DNA of 64,000 nt from Nonomuraea thailandensis (GCF_024172165.1 NZ_JAMZEB010000002.1:11608501-11672500); one strand, 5' to 3'. Shown: positions 35,669 to 43,820, counted from the stretch's first letter. Translations and numbers: made by a program. Notes: generated by a model not told the origin, from the sequence alone.

Positions 35669-36804
35669 TCGACCACCCACGGCCGCGAGACCCGGTACTC
35701 CTCCACGACGGCCTCCACCCGCTCCCGGCTGGGACCCACGGCCCTGATCACACCCAGGTAGTCGCGGTTCGTCCTGGTCAGCGCGACGACCTCGCCGACG
35801 GCCCGCAGCGGACGATGCCACAGCCGTACGTCACCGGCGGCCACGGACTCGTGCCCCGGCGCGTCCCTGACGACTCCGGCCCGGTCCGCGACCAGGCTGA
35901 CCGCGGTGCCGAACCGGGACGTCTCCGGAACGGCCGGCACCGATCCTCCGAGATGCACCCCCAGGATCCACTCGAACACCGGCACCCCGAGCACGTCCCC
36001 CAGCAGGAAGTCGCAGTGATCACCGATCACCCGGTAGTTCACCTCGACGATCCGCGGCCCGCCGGCGGTGACCGCGTACTCGGTGTGACAGGCCCCGAAC
36101 CCGACCCCCAGCGCCCGCAACGCCGCCAGCACGTGCGCCTGGGAGTCATCGGAAGGATCCCAGTCGAGCCGCTCCTCGACGAAGTGCGGCAACGCCCCCA
36201 GCGTCGTCCCGAAGCCGCCGAGCACCCGCGGCCCGTCCGCGTCCCCCAGCGTCTCCAGCGTCCGCAGCGGCCCTTCGAGGTACTCCTCCACGACCAGCGC
36301 CTCGCCGGGCCGCCGCCGCCTGACCTCGGCCACGGCCCGCTCCAGGCCGCTCTCGACCAGCATGACGTCCTCGCTGGCCACCCCCTCGCGGGGCTTGAGC
36401 ACCACGGGGTACGGCACCTGCGCGGGCACCGGGTCGCCGGGCCCGAGCCGTACGGAGAAGACCTGCTCGACGCCCGCCTGCATCAGCCTGCGCCGCATCA
36501 GGAACTTGTTCTTCGCCGCGGCGCACGCCCGCCAGTCCTTGCCCGGCAGCCCGAAGTAGGCCGCGGCCAGCGCGGTCTCGGTCTGCAGGTGGTCGGAGTT
36601 GGAGAAGATCGCGTCCGGCCTGCCGAGGTGCTCGATCGTGTCGATCAGCGCGCGCGGGTCCCGTACGTCGCACAACACCGCGGACGGATGTCGCTCCGGC
36701 CGGTCGGTGAGGATCGTCACCTCGCATCCCAGCGCCCGCGCCGCCGGCAGGAAGCCGTCCGTCACGGAATCGGTTGGTTTGAGCGCGGTCAGGTAGAGCC
36801 GCAA
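35665..36804 (-). CDS. ATP-grasp ligase, first gene of siderophore operon
   Basis: This 379-residue ATP-grasp protein has the ATP-lysine and flexible loop in PVVLKPREGVASED, an LVVEEYLEG hinge and metal-binding Glu/Asn in RIVEVNYRVIGDHCDF. It forms amide bonds through acyl phosphates. TTG start (MRLYLTALKPTD) 21 nt after the iron box, with GGGGGTG as ribosome site. Placed ahead of two IucA/IucC enzymes and a decarboxylase, it probably makes or joins an amino-acid building block. No such gene lies here in the mycobacterial order. Confidence 0.85.
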   Translation of the reverse strand: MRLYLTALKPTDSVTDGFLPAARALGCEVTILTDRPERHPSAVLCDVRDPRALIDTIEHLGRPDAIFSNSDHLQTETALAAAYFGLPGKDWRACAAAKNKFLMRRRLMQAGVEQVFSVRLGPGDPVPAQVPYPVVLKPREGVASEDVMLVESGLERAVAEVRRRRPGEALVVEEYLEGPLRTLETLGDADGPRVLGGFGTTLGALPHFVEERLDWDPSDDSQAHVLAALRALGVGFGACHTEYAVTAGGPRIVEVNYRVIGDHCDFLLGDVLGVPVFEWILGVHLGGSVPAVPETSRFGTAVSLVADRAGVVRDAPGHESVAAGDVRLWHRPLRAVGEVVALTRTNRDYLGVIRAVGPSRERVEAVVEEYRVSRPWVVE

Positions 36805-36825
36805 CGCGAAGGCACCCCCGAAGAA

Positions 36826-36844
36826 TCAGGTAAGGCTAACCTAA
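36826..36844. promoter_or_regulatory. Iron box (IdeR/DtxR-type) of siderophore operon
   Basis: TCAGGTAAGGCTAACCTAA matches the IdeR/DmdR consensus TTAGGTTAGGCTAACCTAA at 17 of 19 positions. On the minus strand a -10-like TAAGAT (36853-36858) lies just upstream, so the box covers the first transcribed bases, a classical repressor position. Fe2+-loaded IdeR would block the operon when iron is plentiful. Confidence 0.9.
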
Positions 36845-36952
36845 CCCGTCGAATCTTAGCCCCACAGAGATCACTACGGTGCGCGGATACCGTAAACACC
36901 GGCTAACTGCGAGGTCATAGGATGACATGGGACTCGGGAGGGGGCGGCACCA

Positions 36953-37924
36953 GTGGAGACCGCGGAAGAGCAACTCATCGGCCCGCTACTGCTTGCGCGG
37001 GGGACCATCGACCGATCGTCGGCCCTGCGCGCCGACGATGGGTGGCTGGAGCGGGCCTGGGCGGATCCCGCGACCAAGGTGCTGGTGATCGACGACGGTC
37101 ACACGCTGGTGCGGCGGCTGGGCGACGACGTGCAGGCGGTGCTGTTCACGCCCGCCGACGCGCCGCCCGGGCAGCGCTACCTCCTGGGCGTCGAGGACGG
37201 CGTCGCCTACTTCGCCGTGGCAGCGCCGCTGCCCGGCATCCCGCACGGCGACGTCAACGGGCGCGTGACGATCCCGATGTCCCTGCTCGACACCCCCGAG
37301 GGCGAGCCGGTGGCCGCGGGGTTGCGCCAGGTCGGCGGCCTGCTCGGCGACCGCGACGCGGGCCTGCTGGTCTACGCCGTCGCGCTGGAGGCGTGGCACT
37401 CCACCCACGAGTTCTGCCCGCGCTGCGGCGCGCACACCGTCGTGCAGGCAGGCGGTCACATCCGGGTCTGCCCGAAGGACTCCAGCCAGCACTTCCCGCG
37501 GGTCGACCCCGCGGTGATCATGCTGATCCGCGACGAGGCCGACCGCTGCCTGCTGGCCCGCGGGCCGCAGTGGCCGGAGGGGCGGCTGTCGATCCTGGCC
37601 GGATTCGTGGAGCCGGGGGAGTCGCTGGAGGCAGCCGTCGTGCGCGAGGTGGCCGAGGAGGTCGGCATCGCCGTCACCGGCCCGCGCTACCTCGGCAGCC
37701 AGCCCTGGCCGTTCCCGCGCAGCCTCATGCTGGGCTTCTTCGCCGAGGCCGTGACCACCGCGCTCACACCCGACGCCGAGGAGATCGCCGAGGCGCACTG
37801 GTTCTCCAGGCAGGAGCTGGCGCGGGCGCTGGAGTCGGGCGAGCTGCGCCTGCCGCCGCCTGTCTCGATCGCCCGCCGCCTCATCGAGACCTGGTACGGC
37901 GGCGAGCTGACCGGCGACTGGTGA
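36953..37924 (+). CDS. nudC: NAD+ diphosphatase NudC
   Basis: This 323-residue Nudix enzyme cleaves NAD(H) to NMN(H) and AMP, and in other bacteria also removes NAD caps from RNA. It shows a zinc ribbon beginning CPRC (155-158), a Nudix box at 217-239 (GFVEPGESLE...REVAEEVG) and the NADH-pyrophosphatase signature SQPWPFPRS (249-257). The second zinc pair is incomplete: Cys173 is followed by PKDSSQH instead of a second Cys, so His180 may be a ligand. GTG start with GGAGGGG. It matches Rv3199c. Confidence 0.93.
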   Translation: METAEEQLIGPLLLARGTIDRSSALRADDGWLERAWADPATKVLVIDDGHTLVRRLGDDVQAVLFTPADAPPGQRYLLGVEDGVAYFAVAAPLPGIPHGDVNGRVTIPMSLLDTPEGEPVAAGLRQVGGLLGDRDAGLLVYAVALEAWHSTHEFCPRCGAHTVVQAGGHIRVCPKDSSQHFPRVDPAVIMLIRDEADRCLLARGPQWPEGRLSILAGFVEPGESLEAAVVREVAEEVGIAVTGPRYLGSQPWPFPRSLMLGFFAEAVTTALTPDAEEIAEAHWFSRQELARALESGELRLPPPVSIARRLIETWYGGELTGDW

Positions 37925-37928
37925 GCCG

Positions 37929-38174
37929 TCAGGCTCCGAGCAGGGCCTTGACCTCAAGGGCCGAGGGGTTCGTCCGCACGACGCGCCCCTTGGGGGTCTC
38001 GATGACGACGGTCGGCACGACCTGGTTGCCGTTGTTGACGCTCATCACGAACTCCGCCGCCGACGGGTCACGCTCGATGTCGACGTCGTCGAAGCTGATG
38101 CCCTCGCGGGTGAGCTGGGCCTTGAGCCGCTTGCAAGGGCCGCACCACGTGGTGCTGTAGACCGTGAGCGCCAT
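37929..38174 (-). CDS. Mycoredoxin (glutaredoxin-like)
   Basis: This 81-residue single-domain thioredoxin-fold protein has the active site CGPC at 11-14 (YSTTWCGPCKRL) and a cis-Pro motif VVPTVVIE. In actinobacteria this family (Mrx1, Rv3198A) reduces mycothiol-protein mixed disulfides; M. tuberculosis uses, from memory, a different CxxC spacer. The ATG has GGAGGG upstream. It ends 4 nt from nudC on the opposite strand. Confidence 0.88.
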   Translation of the reverse strand: MALTVYSTTWCGPCKRLKAQLTREGISFDDVDIERDPSAAEFVMSVNNGNQVVPTVVIETPKGRVVRTNPSALEVKALLGA

Positions 38175-38246
38175 CTTGGGAGATCCCTCCAGGGTCAGGA
38201 AACAGGCGATCCGTGCAACAACGCGCGGTGCCCGTCTAATCCCGGA

Positions 38247-39167
38247 TTACCCGATTCGGGCGGCGATCCACGCCTGCACCCGCTCGGCCACTCCCGGCTC
38301 CCGGTAGAGCGGCGAGCTGTGGTTCGTGCCCGGCTGCGTGAACACCGACACCTCCACCCCCACCTGCCCGAGCATCTGCCTGAGCAACTGGCTCTGCACC
38401 GGCGGCACGAACTCGTTCTCGGAGTGGATGGTCAGCATCGGGGCGTCCTTGCGACTGGCGTGCCAGGCCACCTCCATGCTCGCCCACACCCGCGAGCACT
38501 TGCCCTTGGGCGCGCAGCCGCCGGCCAGCTTGATCGCGGCCGTGCGGAGCTTGCGCTTGTTGGGGTCGGTGGCCTTCTCGCCGTCGGAGTACGCGCGCAG
38601 CGGCGAGATGATCGGCGAGAGCCCCACCACGCCCTTGAGCCCGCCGATGCCGTCGCCGTACGTGCCCACGGCCGCGGCGATGTGCCCGCCGGCGGAGAAT
38701 CCCATGAGGACGTAGTTGTTCGGGTCGAAGGCGTACCGGTCGGCGTGCCTGCGCGCGGCGGCGATGGCGGCCAGCGCGTCGGTGCGCTGCGCGGGCCAAG
38801 CCGCGTCGCCCGACAGGCGGTAGTTGAGGTTGAAGACGGTGTAGCCCAGCTCGGCGTAGCTGCGGGTGATCTCCCTCATGTACTTCTTGTCACCGCTGGA
38901 CCACCAGCCGCCGTGGATGAGGAAGATCCCCGGCCGCTGCTGGCCGTCGGGAGTCCACCAGATGTCCATGCTCTGGCGCTTGTGCGAGCCGTACTGGACG
39001 GTCTCCACCGACAACCCGCCGATGCCCTCGGCGTCGACCGGGTTGTCCACCGTGGGAGCTGGGGTCGGCTCCATGGACGCGCTCGCGGCGACGGGTGTGA
39101 GCGCGACGGCAGCGAGCGCGAGAGCGCTCACGGAAACCGCAGTTCGCACGGCCTTCCTTTCCCCCAT
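38247..39167 (-). CDS. Secreted alpha/beta hydrolase (esterase/lipase-like)
   Basis: This 306-residue protein has a signal peptide (MGERKAVRTAVSVSALALAAVALTP, truncated here to its start; cleavage near VAASAS). The oxyanion motif HGGWW, the nucleophile in GFSAGGH, an acidic residue in HSENEF and His in GTNHSSPLY fit hormone-sensitive-lipase-like esterases of the BD-FAE type. It probably acts outside the membrane. I chose the ATG at 39167 over 39185. It diverges from uvrD2. Confidence 0.82.
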   Translation of the reverse strand: MGERKAVRTAVSVSALALAAVALTPVAASASMEPTPAPTVDNPVDAEGIGGLSVETVQYGSHKRQSMDIWWTPDGQQRPGIFLIHGGWWSSGDKKYMREITRSYAELGYTVFNLNYRLSGDAAWPAQRTDALAAIAAARRHADRYAFDPNNYVLMGFSAGGHIAAAVGTYGDGIGGLKGVVGLSPIISPLRAYSDGEKATDPNKRKLRTAAIKLAGGCAPKGKCSRVWASMEVAWHASRKDAPMLTIHSENEFVPPVQSQLLRQMLGQVGVEVSVFTQPGTNHSSPLYREPGVAERVQAWIAARIG

Positions 39168-39302
39168 GCAATGGTCGGGCCCCATTGTGGGGGAAAAGAC
39201 CAGTTCTTTGCATCTTGTTGACGACTAGCTTACGAACATAGTTCGGCCCCGCATGTTGCCAGAATAAAGTGGTTCTCCGCCAGCGGCTGGGAGGATACAC
39301 AG

Positions 39303-41348
39303 GTGAACGACGCGGACGACGTACTGATCGGACTCGACCCCGAGCAGCGCGCTGTCGCCGAGGCCGTGCGCGGGCCGGTGTGCGTGCTGGCCGGCGCGGG
39401 GACGGGCAAGACCAGGGCGATCACCCACCGCATCGCGTACGCGGTGCGCAGCGGGGTGGTCGACGCGCAGAGCGTCCTGGCTGTGACGTTCACCACGCGG
39501 GCGGCCGGAGAGCTGCGCCAGCGCCTGCGCGCGCTCGGCGCGCCCGGGGTGCAGGCCCGCACGTTCCACGCCGCGGCGCTGCGCCAGCTCACCTTCTTCT
39601 GGCCGCGCGTGATCGGCGGCGCGGCCCCGTCGGTCATCGAGTCCAAGCTGCCCGTCCTCGGCGAGGCGTGCCGCAGCCTCCGGCTCACCCCCGAGCGCTC
39701 GGAGCTGCGCGACATCGCCTCCGAGGTGGAGTGGGCCAAGGTCACGCAGATCGGCCCTGAGGACTACGTGGCCGCCGCCGCGAAGCACCACCGTACGCCG
39801 CCGGTCCCGGCCGAGCAGCTCAGCCGCGTCTACGAGGCGTACGAGCGGATCAGGCGCGAGCGCCACCTGGTCGACTTCGAGACCATCCTGGAGCTGACCG
39901 CGGCCGTGATGACCGAGCACCAGGAGGTGGCGGCGCAGATCCGCCAGCAGTACCGCTACTTCGTGGTCGACGAGTACCAGGACGTCAACCCGCTGCAGAA
40001 GCTGCTGCTCGACACCTGGCTGGGTGGCCGCGACGACCTCTGCGTGGTCGGCGACCCCAACCAGACGATCTACTCCTTCACCGGCGCCAGCCCGCGCTAC
40101 CTGACCGGGTTCGGGGTGGAGCATCCCAAGGCGTCCGTCATCAAGCTCGTGCGCGACTACCGCTCCACCCCGCAGGTCGTCGACCTGGCCAACCTGGTGA
40201 TCGCCAAGGGCCGCTCGCCGCACCGCCTGGAGCTGGTCGCCCAGCGGCCCGACGGGCCGAAGCCCGGCTTCAACGAGTACGACGACGAGCCCGCCGAGGC
40301 CGCCGGAGTGGCCAGGAGCATCAGGAAGCTGCTCGACAAGGGGGTCCCGTCGCGCGAGATCGCCGTGCTGTTCCGGGTCAACTCCCAGTCGGAGTCGTAC
40401 GAGGAGGCCCTGACCAAGGCGGAGATCCCGTACGTGCTGCGCGGCGCCGAGCGGTTCTTCGAGCGCCCCGAGATCCGCCAGGCGATCGTGCTGCTGCGCG
40501 GCGCCGCCCGTTCCGCCTCGGGCGAGCCCCTCGCCTCCGAGGTCCACCACATCCTGGGCGGCGTCGGCCTGACGCCCGCGCCTCCCGGCGGAGGCAAGGC
40601 CAGGGAGAAGTGGGAGTCGCTCAAGGCGCTGGCCGACCTGGCCGAGGACATGGCGGCGGAGGGGGCCGACCTGGCCGCGTTCGTCGCCGAGCTGGAGCGC
40701 CGCGCCTCCGAGCAGCACGCGCCTCCCGTCGAGGGCGTCACGCTGGCCTCGCTGCACGCCGCCAAGGGCCTGGAGTGGGACGCCGTCTTCCTCGTCGGGG
40801 TCACCGACGGCATGCTGCCCATCATCTACGCGGAGTCCCCCGAGCAGATCGAGGAGGAGCGCCGCCTGCTCTACGTCGGCATCACGCGTGCCAGGGAGCA
40901 CCTGTCGATCTCCTGGGCGCTGGCCCGCGCGGCGGGAGGCCGCAAGAGCCGCCGCCCGTCCCGCTTCCTCGACGGCCTCACCGGCCGCGCCTCGTCCCCG
41001 CCGCGCCTGGCGCCGTCCGCCCGCGAGCGCCGCCAGGTGGCCGCGCCGGTGAGCTGCCGCGTGTGCGCGAAGACGCTGGTGAACGCCGCCGAGCAGAAGC
41101 TGGGCCGCTGCTCGACCTGCCCGGCCGACTACGACGAGGCGCTGCTCGAACGCCTGAAGTCGTGGCGCACGGCCACGGCCAAGGAGGGCAAGGTGCCGCC
41201 GTACGTCATCTTCACCGACGTGACGCTGCAGGCCATCGCCGAGCGCGCGCCGGTCACCGAGCAGGAGCTGCTGTCGATCGCCGGGGTCGGCCGGGTCAAG
41301 CTCGACCGGTACGGCGAGGCCGTCCTGTCGCTGTGCAGGGGTTCGTAA
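39303..41348 (+). CDS. uvrD2: ATP-dependent DNA helicase UvrD2
   Basis: This 681-residue SF1A helicase has Walker A LAGAGTGKT, TFTTRAAGELRQR, VVDEYQDVNP, GDPNQTIYSFTGA, LHAAKGLEWDAV and LYVGITRARE. After the motor come a tetracysteine motif (CRVC and CSTC, about residues 580-605) and a C-terminal HRDC domain (EQELLSIAGVGRVKLDRYG), the hallmark of actinobacterial UvrD2. GTG start with GGGAGGA. It matches Rv3198c, and whiB7 follows after the thioesterase gene. Confidence 0.94.
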   Translation: MNDADDVLIGLDPEQRAVAEAVRGPVCVLAGAGTGKTRAITHRIAYAVRSGVVDAQSVLAVTFTTRAAGELRQRLRALGAPGVQARTFHAAALRQLTFFWPRVIGGAAPSVIESKLPVLGEACRSLRLTPERSELRDIASEVEWAKVTQIGPEDYVAAAAKHHRTPPVPAEQLSRVYEAYERIRRERHLVDFETILELTAAVMTEHQEVAAQIRQQYRYFVVDEYQDVNPLQKLLLDTWLGGRDDLCVVGDPNQTIYSFTGASPRYLTGFGVEHPKASVIKLVRDYRSTPQVVDLANLVIAKGRSPHRLELVAQRPDGPKPGFNEYDDEPAEAAGVARSIRKLLDKGVPSREIAVLFRVNSQSESYEEALTKAEIPYVLRGAERFFERPEIRQAIVLLRGAARSASGEPLASEVHHILGGVGLTPAPPGGGKAREKWESLKALADLAEDMAAEGADLAAFVAELERRASEQHAPPVEGVTLASLHAAKGLEWDAVFLVGVTDGMLPIIYAESPEQIEEERRLLYVGITRAREHLSISWALARAAGGRKSRRPSRFLDGLTGRASSPPRLAPSARERRQVAAPVSCRVCAKTLVNAAEQKLGRCSTCPADYDEALLERLKSWRTATAKEGKVPPYVIFTDVTLQAIAERAPVTEQELLSIAGVGRVKLDRYGEAVLSLCRGS

Positions 41349-41425
41349 CGGAGTCGAAACCCGGCGGGGGCATCATCGGACAGACCAGACCCCCTCATGG
41401 GGTGGAATGGACGACACGCCAAACT

Positions 41426-41486
41426 TGTCCCAGGGACCGGTAACCATGAGGGGAAACGTGTCCCGAGGACCGGTGACCACGAGGGG
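41426..41486 (+). repeat. 28-nt imperfect direct repeat upstream of the thioesterase gene
   Basis: Two copies (41426-41453 and 41459-41486, period 33) share TGTCCC, GACCGGT(A/G)ACCA and GAGGGG. Each contains a small palindrome, GGTNACC. They end 9 nt before the GTG at 41496. Either they are paired operators or the ribosome site GAGGGG was duplicated with its flank. Confidence 0.65.
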
Positions 41487-41495
41487 GACGGACAC

Positions 41496-42365
41496 GTGAA
41501 CTCGGCGCTCAAGGAGCTCCTGGATCTGCTCGACCTGGAGCAGATCGAGCTCGACATCTTCCGCGGCAGGAGTCCGGAAGAGCGCATCCAGCGTGTCTTC
41601 GGCGGCCAGGTGGCGGCGCAGGCCCTGGTGGCGGCCGGCCGCACGGTCCCCAAGGACCGGAACGTGCACTCGCTGCACGCCTACTTCATCCGCCCCGGTG
41701 ACCCGTCCATCCCGATCGTCTACAACGTCGAGCGGCTGCGCGACGGGCGGTCGTTCACCACCCGGCGCGTGGTGGCCGTCCAGCACGGCAAGGCCATCTT
41801 CACGATGTCCGCCTCCTTCCACGTCTTCGAGGAGGGGGTCTCGCACCAGGCCTCGGTGATGCCCTCGGTGCCCGATCCGGAGACGCTGCCGACGTTCCAG
41901 GACCGGATGTACGAGCTCGTCGGCGACCACCCGGAGCTGCGCGAGTGGTTCACCCGCCCCCGGCCGGTGGACGCGCGCTACGCCTCGCCGCTCACGTGGG
42001 AGGCGTTCCAGAACCCCGAGCTGCGCAGCGCGCAGACCAACGTGTGGTTCCGCTACCACGCCGACCTGCCCGACGACCCGCTCCTGCACGTGGTGCTGGC
42101 CGCGTACGCCTCCGACTTCACGCTGGTCGACACGATACTGCTGGCCCACGGCATGGCCTGGGGCGCCTCGAACGTCATGGGCGCCTCGCTCGACCACGCC
42201 ATGTGGTTCCACCGCCCCTTCAGGGCCGACGACTGGCTGCTCTATGCTCAGGAGTCACCGTGGTCGGCGGGGGCCCGGGGGCTCGCTCGGGGTGAGATGT
42301 ACACCGCGTCGGGTGACCTCGTGGTCTCGGTCGTCCAGGAAGCCATGATTCGCCTCACGAAATAG
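41496..42365 (+). CDS. tesB: Acyl-CoA thioesterase II (TesB type)
   Basis: This 289-residue double-hotdog thioesterase hydrolyses acyl-CoA to free fatty acid and CoA. It shows the family start (LLDLLDLEQIELDIFRG), the FGGQVAAQALVAA helix, the HSLHAYFIRPGD strand and the active-site segment ASLDHAMWFHRPFRADDW with the catalytic Asp. GTG start with GAGGGGGA upstream. It lies 147 nt after uvrD2. The whiB7 promoter begins directly after its stop. Confidence 0.9.
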   Translation: MNSALKELLDLLDLEQIELDIFRGRSPEERIQRVFGGQVAAQALVAAGRTVPKDRNVHSLHAYFIRPGDPSIPIVYNVERLRDGRSFTTRRVVAVQHGKAIFTMSASFHVFEEGVSHQASVMPSVPDPETLPTFQDRMYELVGDHPELREWFTRPRPVDARYASPLTWEAFQNPELRSAQTNVWFRYHADLPDDPLLHVVLAAYASDFTLVDTILLAHGMAWGASNVMGASLDHAMWFHRPFRADDWLLYAQESPWSAGARGLARGEMYTASGDLVVSVVQEAMIRLTK

Positions 42366-42380
42366 GCGAAATCGCAGGTA

Positions 42381-42419
42381 GAAAATATGTTGCCCCTTCC
42401 CGGCTTCCCGGTTTAGGGT
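42381..42419 (+). promoter_or_regulatory. WhiB7-type autoregulated promoter
   Basis: An A/T-rich patch GAAAATAT (42381-42388) sits directly before TTGCCC (-35, 42390-42395), with an 18-nt spacer and TAGGGT (-10, 42414-42419). An A/T patch just upstream of -35 is where the WhiB7 AT-hook binds with sigma-A in known WhiB7 promoters. Transcription would start near 42426 and leave a leader of about 450 nt. Confidence 0.7.
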
Positions 42420-42479
42420 CATGGTCAAGCGAGTCGGACAGGTCTGTTCCGACGATCCAGAGAGAGAAGGTGAGTCCAG

Positions 42480-42746
42480 GTGATCAGCATTCAGATGTCG
42501 GCCACGCAGTGGCTCGCCTTCGCATGCCGTGACTTGGTGAGGCTCGCCGATGGGCCCGCCAGGCTGCGGCAGGAGAAGTCTGCCCGTAGCCAGGCCTCCG
42601 CCTTCTACGCGCGCGCCCACGTCGGTGTGGCCGCAGCACCAGGCGCTCCTGTCTACGAAGGACGTATCGAACTGCCGGCCAACCAGCTCACCAAGGGTGG
42701 ACTGTGCGGTCCGCAACCCTGGAGGGATGCTCCGGTCATAACCTGA
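42480..42746 (+). CDS. Leader ORF upstream of whiB7
   Basis: An 88-codon frame begins at GTG 42480 with AGAAGG 9 nt upstream (or ATG 42495, MSATQWLAFACRDLV). It ends at 42746 inside a small hairpin and 20 nt before the whiB7 attenuator. Known whiB7/wblC leaders carry an upstream ORF whose translation senses ribosome-targeting antibiotics; this frame is in the right place but is longer than the short ORFs I recall. It may also encode a real small protein. Confidence 0.55.
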   Translation: MISIQMSATQWLAFACRDLVRLADGPARLRQEKSARSQASAFYARAHVGVAAAPGAPVYEGRIELPANQLTKGGLCGPQPWRDAPVIT

Positions 42747-42806
42747 CCGGCACATAGCAGCCCCCAGGCCGCGGATCCGCACACAGGATCCGCGGCCTTC
42801 TTGTTT
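42704..42806 (+). terminator. whiB7 attenuator: intrinsic terminator with possible anti-terminator
   Basis: GGCCGCGGATCC (42767-42778), loop GCACACA, GGATCCGCGGCC (42786-42797) followed by TTCTTGTTTG is a strong intrinsic terminator 70 nt before the whiB7 start. Upstream GTGCGG-TCC (42704-42712) can pair with GGATCCGCAC (42773-42782), which would break the terminator. A small hairpin CCGGTCA/TGACCGG lies between (42732-42750), over the leader-ORF stop. Confidence 0.8.
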
Positions 42807-42874
42807 GTCCGTGATCCTCCGACCACCTATGAGGTGCCCGACTAAAGATCAAGATCGATCGAAGGAGAAAGCAG

Positions 42875-43144
42875 ATGGGGGCGAAGACGATCATGGACCT
42901 GATCGACGAAGCCAAGATCCCCTGTCGTACCGACCCTGACCTGTGGTTCGCCGAGTCGCCGGAGGACGTCGAGTTCGCCAAGGCACTCTGCGGCGGCTGC
43001 CCGATCCAGCAGGCCTGCCTGGCCCGCGCGCTCGAGCGCGAGGAGCCGTGGGGGGTCTGGGGCGGCGAGCTGATCCTCCGGGGAACCGTCGTTCCCCGCA
43101 AGCGTCCGCGCGGGCGTCCCCGCAAGCACCCGGTCGCTGCCTGA
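42875..43144 (+). CDS. whiB7: WhiB7 transcription factor (WblC)
   Basis: This 89-residue Fe-S protein with sigma-A binding activates antibiotic-resistance genes. The four cluster Cys are 17, 39, 42 and 48 (C..., CGGC, C), the G-VWGG turn is at 60-64, and the AT-hook RGRPR at 79-83 near the C-terminus is specific to WhiB7 among WhiB proteins. The ATG has GAAGGAG upstream. Its own promoter, leader ORF and attenuator lie upstream, so expression is autoregulated and controlled by translation. Confidence 0.95.
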   Translation: MGAKTIMDLIDEAKIPCRTDPDLWFAESPEDVEFAKALCGGCPIQQACLARALEREEPWGVWGGELILRGTVVPRKRPRGRPRKHPVAA

Positions 43145-43191
43145 CCATCTTCACCACGCGCACCTACGAACCAAGAAAGCGAAACACGCAA

Positions 43192-43386
43192 ATGATCACT
43201 CGATCGAGCAGGAGCCGAGCAGTGCCGGATCTCATCCATGACCTGGTCAATGACCGAATACAAACCCTCCACCGAGAGGCGGAGGAGCAACGCCTCATCC
43301 TGCGCGTCACTCGCGTGCAGCGGGCGCGGCGGGAGGTCAAGCGGGCGAACGACCGCCTGCGCCAGGCCTTGAGCCGCCAGATCTGA
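43192..43386 (+). CDS. Small basic helical protein after whiB7
   Basis: This 64-residue protein (MITRSSRSRAVPDLIHDLVNDRIQTL...) is strongly basic and predicted helical, probably a coiled coil in HREAEEQRLILRVTRVQRARREV. There is no membrane segment or cysteine. It starts 47 nt after whiB7 and before the strong terminators, so it shares the whiB7 transcript. Unknown function; the ribosome site is weak. Confidence 0.55.
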   Translation: MITRSSRSRAVPDLIHDLVNDRIQTLHREAEEQRLILRVTRVQRARREVKRANDRLRQALSRQI

Positions 43387-43390
43387 TCCG

Positions 43391-43419
43391 GGAGATCCTG
43401 CCGCCGGCGCAGGATCTCC
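43391..43419 (+). terminator. First stem-loop after whiB7 unit
   Basis: GGAGATCCTGC (43391-43401) and GCAGGATCTCC (43409-43419) pair perfectly around a 7-nt loop, just after the stop of the small basic gene. There is no T-tract, so it may act as a pause or RNA 3'-end stabiliser with the next hairpin. Confidence 0.65.
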
Positions 43420-43437
43420 GGCCAGATCCTTTCCCTG

Positions 43438-43472
43438 GAGCCGGGCGCAACCAGCGCCCGGCTCTTTCGTTT
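43438..43472 (+). terminator. Intrinsic terminator of whiB7 unit
   Basis: GAGCCGGGCGC (43438-43448), loop AACCA, GCGCCCGGCTC (43454-43464), then TTTCGTTTG: a textbook intrinsic terminator closing the whiB7 transcription unit. Confidence 0.85.
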
Positions 43473-43505
43473 GCCCTCCTGCTTGCGCTGCTTGCCGCCT
43501 ATGCT

Positions 43506-43545
43506 GCCTGCATGCCTGCATGCCTGCATGCCTGCATGCCTGCAT
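43506..43545. repeat. Five 8-bp tandem repeats (GCCTGCAT)
   Basis: Five perfect tandem copies of GCCTGCAT occupy 43506-43545. Each junction makes a GCATGC palindrome. Unit length is not a multiple of three. The following sequence to about 43760 is a decayed TGC/CCT-rich continuation. Confidence 0.85.
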
Positions 43546-43820
43546 GGCTTGCCCTGCGTGCCTGCCTGCGTGGCGCTGCGTGCCTCCCTGTGCTGCCTGC
43601 GCTGCGTGTGTCTGCCCGGCCTGTTCGCCAGGCCTCCCGTCCGTTGCACACCACATGGCGCAGGCCCTCGCTCCTGGACGAGCCCGCTCCGCGACGGGTG
43701 TGCGGGCTGTTGCGCGAGATGACCTCCGCCGCATCACCTCCCCCCGCATCACCTCCGCCGCATGACTCCCGCTGCTGCACGCGACGATTGCCGCACACCG
43801 CAGAGAAGCCCGCCACCCCA

